Shown here piece after piece: positions 1-4,436 of a stretch of 11,516 nt of DNA. This DNA is from Treponema sp. GTDB taxonomy: Bacteria; Spirochaetota; Spirochaetia; Treponematales; Breznakiellaceae. Within the stretch, counting starts at the first letter, position 1. Every line of letters begins with the position of its first letter. The translations under genes and the position numbers were made by a program. The notes beneath the pieces are model-generated. The model was not told where the DNA came from. It made no database searches and was given only the letters and a program-made list of their open reading frames with translations. The stretch lies in assembly GCA_031255615.1 (NCBI GenBank), contig JAIRSD010000226.1, positions 1 to 11,516 of the forward strand. Direction: 5' to 3'.

Positions 1-165
1 GAGAAAGGGAAGGGGAAGAAGAAGGCGATAGCGGCGATAGGGCGGCGGCTGGGGGTGCTGCTGTACACGCTGATGAAGGAGGGGACGAGATACGAGGCGA
101 GGCGGTTCCGGCCGGAAAAGAAGGCCGCTATGAAAGGCATGGCGGCGGAAGCGTTAAGTGCATAA
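1..165 (+). CDS. IS110-family transposase, C-terminal end (partial)
   Basis: The window opens inside a reading frame in frame 1 that gives 54 residues and stops at TAA 163-165. The peptide is strongly basic (EKGKGKKKAIAAIGRRLG, then VLLYTLMKEG). It has the form of the very C-terminus of IS110/IS116/IS902 transposases, where a Lys-rich stretch is followed by an amphipathic helix and a short 'hG.xY' type tail after the Transposase_20 domain. IS110 enzymes are DEDD/serine recombinases that excise and insert a circular DNA guided by an element-encoded RNA. The catalytic parts would lie left of the window, so whether the copy is intact cannot be judged. The tail is purine-rich, unlike the genes to its right, as expected of a mobile gene. 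The family call rests on a short tail, so confidence is moderate. Confidence 0.7.
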   Translation, partial: EKGKGKKKAIAAIGRRLGVLLYTLMKEGTRYEARRFRPEKKAAMKGMAAEALSA

Positions 166-178
166 GGGGGCCGGGAGC

Positions 179-222
179 TGTCAGGGGGAAAGTCTGAAAC
201 AAAACCAGACAATCCCTTGACA
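179..222 (+). mobile_element. Folded right-end sequence of the IS110-type element
   Basis: Thirteen bases after the transposase stop there is an imperfect 44-nt hairpin. The outer arm TGTCAGGGGG (179-188) pairs with TCCCTTGACA (213-222), with two wobbles. A small internal A-rich loop follows, then the inner arm GTCTG (192-196) pairs with CAGAC (206-210) around a 9-nt A/C loop. IS110-family elements have no classical terminal inverted repeats but do have structured noncoding ends. The element boundary itself cannot be fixed from one copy. It probably lies near 220-245, where the sequence turns into chromosome-like repeats. Confidence 0.45.
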
Positions 223-267
223 CAAACATAGGAGGAGGCGTGCGAAGGAATGTATATGGGCTTCCAA

Positions 268-306
268 TCCCCGCCTTGGTGGTAAATTTCTTCCGTCCGC
301 TTATCC
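268..306 (-). repeat. 39-nt dispersed repeat, copy A (inverted relative to copy B)
   Basis: Read on the minus strand this segment matches 2903-2941 on the plus strand at 36 of 39 positions. The shared core is GGAAGAAATTTACCAC followed by AAGGCGGGGA. The two copies face each other and flank the composite repeat, the HD gene and the comFB-like gene. Similarity may extend a few more bases outward through an A-rich stretch with one indel. No reading frame is conserved between the copies, so this is a noncoding dispersed repeat. Confidence 0.7.
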
Positions 307-323
307 AATTTTTTAGGATAAGC
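299..323. repeat. Short hairpin GCTTATCC/GGATAAGC
   Basis: GCTTATCC (299-306) is the exact reverse complement of GGATAAGC (316-323), with a 9-nt T-rich loop. One arm is shared with the 39-nt dispersed repeat. It has no GC-rich stem plus T-tract, so it is not a convincing terminator. Confidence 0.5.
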
Positions 324-373
324 AGCCTGCTTGGCGGGGAGGATCCTCGAAGGGCCGCGCTTGCGGCCGGCAG

Positions 374-420
374 GGAGGCCGGCTGTTTCCGGCCTCCGGG
401 TTTTGCGGGGCAAAACCCGG
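374..420. repeat. Two abutting perfect hairpins
   Basis: GGAGGCCGG (374-382) pairs perfectly with CCGGCCTCC (389-397) around a 6-nt loop. Overlapping its last two bases, CCGGGTTTTGC (396-406) pairs perfectly with GCAAAACCCGG (410-420) around GGG. Because they share bases 396-397, the two hairpins compete for those bases when fully formed. No coding signal spans them. A hairpin of the same GGGTTTT...AAAACCC kind precedes the other composite repeat (10188-10214). Confidence 0.75.
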
Positions 421-445
421 AAGGCGCGGGCGGCAGGGACGCCGG

Positions 446-483
446 ACCAGGACGCGGCGCGTTATAACGCGCCGCGTCCTGGT
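446..483. repeat. Perfect 38-nt palindrome
   Basis: The sequence runs ACCAGGACGCGGCGCGTTA, then its exact reverse complement, with no central loop. The symmetry axis falls between 464 and 465 in the sequence GTTATAAC. Every base pairs. A palindrome this long without a spacer is rare by chance. It can extrude as a cruciform or, if transcribed, form a long hairpin. It sits 14 nt before the composite repeat at 498. Confidence 0.85.
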
Positions 484-497
484 TTTCGCCGCCGCTT

Positions 498-593
498 CGC
501 GCAAGGGATAGGAGCGGTATCCTTTTGCCCGGTCCGCCGGGCAAAAGGATTTAAGCGGATAGCCCGGTCCCCGCCGGAGGCGGGGATGCGCCC
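498..593 (+). repeat. Composite structured repeat element, copy 1
   Basis: The left flank CGCGCAAGGGATAGGAG (498-514) is identical to the element at 10048-10155, and the right flank (557-593) matches it at 36 of 37 bases. The 42-nt middle is unrelated in sequence and is mostly a perfect 14-bp hairpin, ATCCTTTTGCCCGG (519-532) with its complement (537-550). A consistent fold is a three-way junction. GCGCA (499-503) pairs with TGCGC (587-591). GGG (505-507) pairs with CCC (563-565) and leads through a purine-rich internal loop (GATAG/AGCGGATAG) to the variable hairpin. A second arm is TCCCCGCC (568-575) with GGCGGGGA (579-586). The element points the same way as the HD gene and ends 90 nt before its start codon. 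It may be a structured leader RNA or a mobile intergenic repeat. Confidence 0.8.
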
Positions 594-683
594 AAAAGGA
601 AGGCGTTATGCGGCCTGCCGCCTGATGGACGCGGCTGTTCCCTTGGTCCGAATTCCCCGGCCTTAGGTTTACAGGGCAACTCG
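594..683 (+). other. Leader between composite repeat and HD gene
   Basis: Ninety bases separate the repeat from the first start codon of the HD gene. I see no strong sigma70 promoter and no terminator here. The best ribosome-binding match is AGGG at 673-676, seven bases before ATG 684. Transcription of the HD gene may start upstream, so that the repeat is part of its leader. Confidence 0.4.
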
Positions 684-1976
684 ATGGGGGTAGTATCAGC
701 CATGGCGAAGGATCCCCGTTCCAGTCTGGAGGAGGGTTTTAACTACCCGGTGCGGGACGTTCTGTGGGGGCATATCTACCTTACCCCCGGTCTGGCGGAG
801 CTGGCCCGCAGCGCCCCTTTTATGCGGCTCCACCGGATTCTTCAGCTTGGGCCGGTCTACAATGTGTATCCCGGGGCTACCCACACCAGGGCCAGCCATT
901 CGCTGGGGGTGTACCATCTGGGCCGCCGGCTGCTGCAAAATCTGGTGGATCGGGGGGCCGGGGGCTGGCTGAGCGCCGAGGGGGTCCGGTCTTTTCTCTG
1001 CGCCTGTCTGCTCCACGATTTGGGGCACTTTCCCTACACCCATTCTTTGAAGGAGCTGCCGCTGGAATCCCACGAGGTTCTGACGGGGCGGCTTATCCTG
1101 GCCGAACCGCTGCGGTCCCTGGCGGGGGCGGCGGGGGCGGATCCCGCTTTTACCGCGGCGATTGTGGATCCCGCTTTGCCGGGGGAGGGGGTGGAGCTGT
1201 GCTTTTACCGGCGGCTCCTCTCCGGTGTTATGGACCCGGACAAACTTGACTATCTGAACCGGGACGCCCGGTACTGCGGGGTTCCCTACGGGGTCCAGGA
1301 TGTGGACTTTATCCTTTCCCGGCTCTATCCCCACCGGGAACGGGGGGTGGATATCGACAGTCGGGGGATTCCCAGCGTGGAGTCCATTCTTTTTTCCAAG
1401 TATCTGATGTACCGCACGGTATACTGGCACCACGTGGTCCGCTCCGGGACGGCGATGATCAAAAAGGCGCTTATCGGGGGCCTTGCGGGGGGGGACATAG
1501 GGCCGGAGGATCTGTACCATCTGGACGATGAGGGCCTTTTTCGGCTGATGGAATCCAGGGGGGGGGCGCTTTCTTCCCTGGCGGCCCTGGTAAGGGAGGG
1601 GGCTTTTTTCTCCCTGGCGGCGGAGCTTCCCTTTGATCCCGCGCGGCACGGGGTTCTGCGGGATATTCGGAGCCGGCGGGAGCGGGAGCAGGTCCTGGCG
1701 GCGGAGCTTTCCGCCGGATCGGGGGGGGAGATTCCCGGGGGGGAGCTGATTATCGACATACCGGAGCCCATTTCCCTGGAGACGGGCCTGTATGTGCGGA
1801 ACGAGGGCCGCTATTTCGCCCGGAGTTCCAGCGCCTTTACGGCGGAGACGGCCCAATCCTTTATCGGGTCCCTGTACACGGTTAGAATTTTTGTCCATCC
1901 CCGGCATGAGGAGGCCCTGCGGTCCCGCGGGGATCTTGACGGTGTGTTGCATTTAGGCGGAAAATGGTTAGAGTAA
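684..1976 (+). CDS. HD-domain phosphohydrolase (COG1078, SAMHD1/dGTPase-like)
   Basis: This 430-residue cytoplasmic protein belongs to the HD superfamily of metal-dependent phosphohydrolases related to bacterial dNTP triphosphohydrolases and SAMHD1. The metal-binding set is visible in the normal order. H72 lies in ASHSLGV, the pair H111-D112 in CLLHDLGHFPYTHS, and D186 in GVMDPDKLDYLNRDARY. The region R49-G65 (HRILQLGPVYNVYPGATHTR) matches the family's substrate-side segment. The C-terminal third (about 290-430) is less conserved. No membrane segment or signal peptide is seen. The family is known to remove triphosphate from dNTPs, but the substrate here is inferred. ATG 684 has a weak AGGG seven bases upstream. 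ATG 702 is an alternative that would drop six residues. The comFB-like gene follows after 21 nt, so the two are probably cotranscribed. Confidence 0.88.
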   Translation: MGVVSAMAKDPRSSLEEGFNYPVRDVLWGHIYLTPGLAELARSAPFMRLHRILQLGPVYNVYPGATHTRASHSLGVYHLGRRLLQNLVDRGAGGWLSAEGVRSFLCACLLHDLGHFPYTHSLKELPLESHEVLTGRLILAEPLRSLAGAAGADPAFTAAIVDPALPGEGVELCFYRRLLSGVMDPDKLDYLNRDARYCGVPYGVQDVDFILSRLYPHRERGVDIDSRGIPSVESILFSKYLMYRTVYWHHVVRSGTAMIKKALIGGLAGGDIGPEDLYHLDDEGLFRLMESRGGALSSLAALVREGAFFSLAAELPFDPARHGVLRDIRSRREREQVLAAELSAGSGGEIPGGELIIDIPEPISLETGLYVRNEGRYFARSSSAFTAETAQSFIGSLYTVRIFVHPRHEEALRSRGDLDGVLHLGGKWLE

Positions 1977-1983
1977 GAAGGGC

Positions 1984-1988
1984 GGAGG
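1984..1988 (+). promoter_or_regulatory. Ribosome binding site of the comFB-like gene
   Basis: GGAGG lies 9 nt before ATG 1998 and only 3 nt before the in-frame TTG at 1992. The spacing therefore decides in favour of the ATG start. Confidence 0.7.
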
Positions 1989-1997
1989 CGCTTGATC

Positions 1998-2720
1998 ATG
2001 GAATTGCACAATATGGCGGAAGACCTGGTCTTTGCTCTGGTTGATGAGATTCTTACCAACATTGAGAAGGGGAACAATCCGGACGGGTTCTGCACCTGCG
2101 ACCGGTGCCGTATGGATACCGCCTGCTACGTTCTTAACCGGACTCCTCCCCGCTATATTGCCTCCAGCCGGGGGGCGGTCCGGGTGGAAGCGGAACCTTT
2201 CCAAAAACAGCAGCAGGAAGCGGATATTGTTTCCCTGGTTTACGAGGGGATCCGCCGGGTTAATCACAACCAACGTCCCAATGTGCTGCACGGCGCGGGG
2301 CAGACGCGGGAAAGCGTCATGGAGACCCCGGTTTTTAATATTCCCACCATCATGGGCCGTGTTTTTCAGGGCCAGAATTTCGCCCCCGTGGAGGGGGCGG
2401 TGGTCCGGCTTTTCCGCAAGGGCGGTTTAGTGGCCATGAAGGACGCCAACTGGCAGAATCCCTGCGCCCTGGTCCCCAACACCGACGGGGCCTTTACCTT
2501 CTGGCCCGACCCTATTCCCGCCGAAGGGATCAATATCCACGAGGTTTTTGAATTTAACATCAGGATCGAATCCGAAGAATACGAAACCTTGAACCATTTT
2601 TTTAAGGTCCCCATGATAAGCGATGCCCGGGTGGTGAATTCCTTTTCCCTGGGCCGCACCGTCAAGCTGCCGGATCTCTATCTGTTCCCGCCGGGCATGG
2701 ATGAGGATGATCTGATCTAG
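1998..2720 (+). CDS. ComFB-domain protein with C-terminal beta-rich domain
   Basis: This 240-residue protein has an N-terminal ComFB domain (about 1-95). It shows the cysteine cluster C32, C34, C37, C43 in FCTCDRCRMDTACYVLNRTP followed by PPRY, the hallmark of the family. The Bacillus ComFB structure is a dimer with a cysteine-bound zinc, and recent work on ComFB proteins reports cyclic-dinucleotide binding. Both are family knowledge, not shown here. Residues about 115-235 resemble a carboxypeptidase-regulatory/CNA-B-like beta sandwich (IMGRVF, VEGAVVRLF, TDGAFTFWP). No signal peptide is present, so it should be cytoplasmic. An upstream TTG at 1992 is in frame, but GGAGG (1984-1988) is only 3 nt from it and 9 nt from ATG 1998, so I chose ATG. 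Likely an operon with the HD gene. The role is unknown and could be second-messenger sensing. Confidence 0.8.
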   Translation: MELHNMAEDLVFALVDEILTNIEKGNNPDGFCTCDRCRMDTACYVLNRTPPRYIASSRGAVRVEAEPFQKQQQEADIVSLVYEGIRRVNHNQRPNVLHGAGQTRESVMETPVFNIPTIMGRVFQGQNFAPVEGAVVRLFRKGGLVAMKDANWQNPCALVPNTDGAFTFWPDPIPAEGINIHEVFEFNIRIESEEYETLNHFFKVPMISDARVVNSFSLGRTVKLPDLYLFPPGMDEDDLI

Positions 2721-2723
2721 CGG

Positions 2724-2743
2724 GCCCCCTGGGCCGAGGGGGC
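2724..2743 (+). terminator. Hairpin directly after the comFB-like stop
   Basis: GCCCCCT (2724-2730) pairs perfectly with AGGGGGC (2737-2743) around a 6-nt loop, three bases after the TAG stop. No T-tract follows, so it is a weak terminator or simply an mRNA-stabilising 3' hairpin. Confidence 0.4.
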
Positions 2744-2902
2744 GGGATAGACGGAGGGAGGAACTGGACCGCGAGACCGCCAAAGGCGGCGGGCGTTGAT
2801 GGGGCGGGGAGCGGTTGTACATTCGGGTCCTGGCGGGCCGCGGTTTCTATCTTGAGTTTTGGTGCAGGCGAGGCGCTGGTAGGCTGATTAGTCCAAAAGG
2901 TG
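2744..2902. other. Intergenic stretch without recognisable features
   Basis: I find no gene with a family resemblance, no RNA and no clear promoter here. The short open frames run through GC-rich sequence with proline/arginine-rich translations typical of noncoding DNA. Confidence 0.5.
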
Positions 2903-2941
2903 GGATATGCGGATGGAAGAAATTTACCACGAAGGCGGGGA
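2903..2941 (+). repeat. 39-nt dispersed repeat, copy B
   Basis: Matches the minus strand of 268-306 at 36 of 39 positions, in inverted orientation. Its end overlaps the left arm of the 92-nt inverted-repeat segment (2926-3017), so the two patterns may belong to one larger element. Confidence 0.7.
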
Positions 2942-3017
2942 AGGCGCACGAAGAGCGGGATTGAAGGCGCTTTTCATTCCTTCGGGTTCCTGGCGAGCTG
3001 TAGATCGCCTTTGTGGT
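2926..3017. repeat. 92-nt segment bounded by 12-bp inverted repeats
   Basis: ACCACGAAGGCG (2926-2937) pairs with CGCCTTTGTGGT (3006-3017), including one G:T pair. The 68-nt interior has no gene. Segments with CCACGAAGGC-like ends occur as dispersed noncoding repeats in many bacterial genomes. It may be a small MITE-like element, but no target-site duplication is evident. Confidence 0.45.
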
Positions 3018-3089
3018 TAAAAGTCTTGTCGCTGGTTCTTTCGCTTATCCGGTGATTTAGTGTAGTCGAGGTACTAGTTTCCTGTATAG

Positions 3090-3162
3090 CGGAGGGTTGG
3101 CTAGTGGTTAAGCCGCCAGTTTTGGGAACTGGCTGTCGGGGGTTCGAATCCCCCCTCTCCGA
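3090..3162 (+). tRNA. tRNA-Pro (anticodon TGG)
   Basis: The 73-nt sequence folds as a full cloverleaf. The acceptor arm CGGAGGG (3090-3096) pairs with CTCTCCG (3155-3161) with one G:T pair, and the discriminator is A3162. The D stem is GGC/GCC. The anticodon stem CCAGT/ACTGG encloses the loop TTTGGGA, giving anticodon TGG (3123-3125) followed by G37, as expected of tRNA-Pro. A 5-nt variable loop leads to the T arm GGGGG/CCCCC with loop TTCGAAT. The 3' CCA is not encoded; an A-run follows, so CCA must be added by tRNA nucleotidyltransferase. It reads CCN proline codons, chiefly CCA. A minus-strand open frame across it with the peptide GDSNPRQPVPKTGGLTTSQ is the usual false ORF antisense to such tRNAs. 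Confidence 0.97.
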
Positions 3163-3204
3163 AAAAAAGCACAACCACGAAAAGACTGGGGGGATTCGAA
3201 GCAC

Positions 3205-3231
3205 TGCGGCTGAGCCGGCGCAAGCCGCAGC
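3205..3231. repeat. Hairpin downstream of tRNA-Pro
   Basis: CTGCGGCT (3205-3212) pairs perfectly with AGCCGCAG (3224-3231) around an 11-nt GC-rich loop. It lacks a T-tract on either strand, so its role in terminating the tRNA transcript is uncertain. Confidence 0.4.
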
Positions 3232-3350
3232 CCGCCGGCCACGCCCGGTGATGCATACGGAACATTGAGCATGTAAGAGGATAATGCCGCACGGCGCGGG
3301 CCAGAAAAAAGCCGGGCCGGCGGGAACTTCATAAGGCCTGCGGAGGAAGA

Positions 3351-3365
3351 GGCGCGGGACGCGCC
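3351..3365 (-). terminator. Possible terminator of the efflux operon
   Basis: Eight bases beyond the oxidoreductase stop, GGCGCG and CGCGCC form a perfect 6-bp GC stem around a 3-nt loop. On the minus strand it is followed by TCTTCCTCC, only partly T-rich. A further minus-strand T-run (TTTTTT, near 3305-3310) comes after a GCCGG/CCGGC palindrome. Either could end the transcript. Confidence 0.35.
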
Positions 3366-3373
3366 GGAAGGGG

Positions 3374-4399
3374 TCAGCGCTGGTTTTTTACCGCGTCAAG
3401 GTATTCCATCACCCTGAGGGCCGCCAGGGCGGAGGACCGGGGCTGCAGGGCGGGGTTCCGGACGCAGTTTACCGCGTCGGCGATCATGCTGGAGAAATAC
3501 CCCGTCCTGCCCCTGAAGCGATCCCGGGCCGGAACCAGGGACCGGAAGCCTTCGGCGTAGGGGCAGTCCCCGCTTTCCCATACTTCGTAGACCCCGTTGC
3601 CAATCCGCAGCCGCCCGGCCCGGCAGGAAAATTCCATCTCAAAAACCAGGTGGTCCCGCCGGGCCCCCAGTTCGATCATGCAGGGAAGGGGCTTCCCCCG
3701 GCCGGGCCGGTTCCCCCCCTCCCCGCCGGGAATCAGGGTTCCCGCAAGATAGGCGGTCCCCTCTTTTGCCTTAAGGGGGCTGCCCCAGGCCCGGTCATGC
3801 CGCAGGACGGCGCCGCTGAGGAACATGAGGGCGTCAACCAGGTGGGTGCCGTCGTGCCACAATACGTCGATAAGGCGCCCTCCGCCCATATAGAGGACCC
3901 CCCGGACGGAAAGGGGCTCCCCCAGCCTTCCGCTTTCCAGCAGTTCCTTCGCCCTCATGTAGTCCGCCGAATAGCGCCGCTCGTGGTTGACGAGGATCCT
4001 TAGCGGGCCCTGGCCGGAGGCCCCTCCTGCCAGGGAAGCGATGTTCCTGGCGGCGGCCAGGGTGTTTGCCAGGGGTTTTTCGCAGACCGCCACCGGAACC
4101 CCGCCGGACCGGGCCAGGGAGCAGTACCGCCGGTGGCTGTCAGGATGGGTGGCCACGATCAGGATCCCGGGCCGGTGTTCCCGCAGCATCTCCGAAGCGT
4201 TGGCGTAGACCGGAACATGCCAGCGTCCCGCGAAGAGGCGGCGGCGCTTTTCATCAATATCGCAGCCGGCGGCGAGGACGCAATTCCTGTCGGCGGCCAC
4301 AGCCCCCGCGTGGGTGCAGGGTTTTTCCCGGCGGCTGTCCTCCTCCAGGAGGCTGGCGATGCGGCCCAGGCCGACGATGGCGACAGGTATCTTCTCCAT
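3374..4399 (-). CDS. Gfo/Idh/MocA family NAD(P)-dependent oxidoreductase
   Basis: This 341-residue protein is close to the usual family length. The N-terminal Rossmann fold begins IPVAIVGLGRIASLLEE, with a GxGxxA-type nucleotide loop at G10-A15. E107-K108-P109 is the conserved EKP motif with the lysine that contacts substrate and cofactor. HDGTHLVDA (182-190) supplies D183 and H186, the usual catalytic pair. Enzymes of this fold oxidise or reduce sugars, inositols and related hydroxy compounds; the substrate cannot be told here. No signal peptide or membrane segment is present. ATG 4399 has GGAG about 6 nt upstream. It starts 37 nt after the RND stop, so it is probably the last gene of the efflux operon. 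A functional link to efflux is not obvious. Confidence 0.85.
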   Translation of the reverse strand: MEKIPVAIVGLGRIASLLEEDSRREKPCTHAGAVAADRNCVLAAGCDIDEKRRRLFAGRWHVPVYANASEMLREHRPGILIVATHPDSHRRYCSLARSGGVPVAVCEKPLANTLAAARNIASLAGGASGQGPLRILVNHERRYSADYMRAKELLESGRLGEPLSVRGVLYMGGGRLIDVLWHDGTHLVDALMFLSGAVLRHDRAWGSPLKAKEGTAYLAGTLIPGGEGGNRPGRGKPLPCMIELGARRDHLVFEMEFSCRAGRLRIGNGVYEVWESGDCPYAEGFRSLVPARDRFRGRTGYFSSMIADAVNCVRNPALQPRSSALAALRVMEYLDAVKNQR

Positions 4400-4436
4400 G
4401 GTTTTCTCCAGCCCCGGGGGATGGCGGAACGCCTGG

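Noticed and set aside
331..666. 111-residue open frame in the repeat-rich region
   Set aside because: It is translated palindromes and the composite repeat. Copy 2 gives a similar peptide (IARSPPQAGMRP) only because the repeat DNA is shared. There is no ribosome-binding site and the middle is not conserved.
643..669. Promoter for the HD gene with TTGGTC and TAGGTT
   Set aside because: Both hexamers are weak and the spacing is 15 nt, so it is not distinguishable from chance.
241..683. CRISPR array suggested by many repeats
   Set aside because: The repeats are hairpins of different sequence and irregular spacing; no direct repeat with regular spacers is present.
696..1952. 418-residue minus-strand frame opposite the HD gene
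   Set aside because: It is a GC-rich shadow frame with no family motifs, while the plus-strand frame has the full HD motif set.
2974..3332. Minus-strand open frames across 2974-3332 with peptides such as GDSNPRQPVPKTGGLTTSQ
   Set aside because: They run antisense through tRNA-Pro; this peptide is the well-known false translation of the complement of a tRNA.
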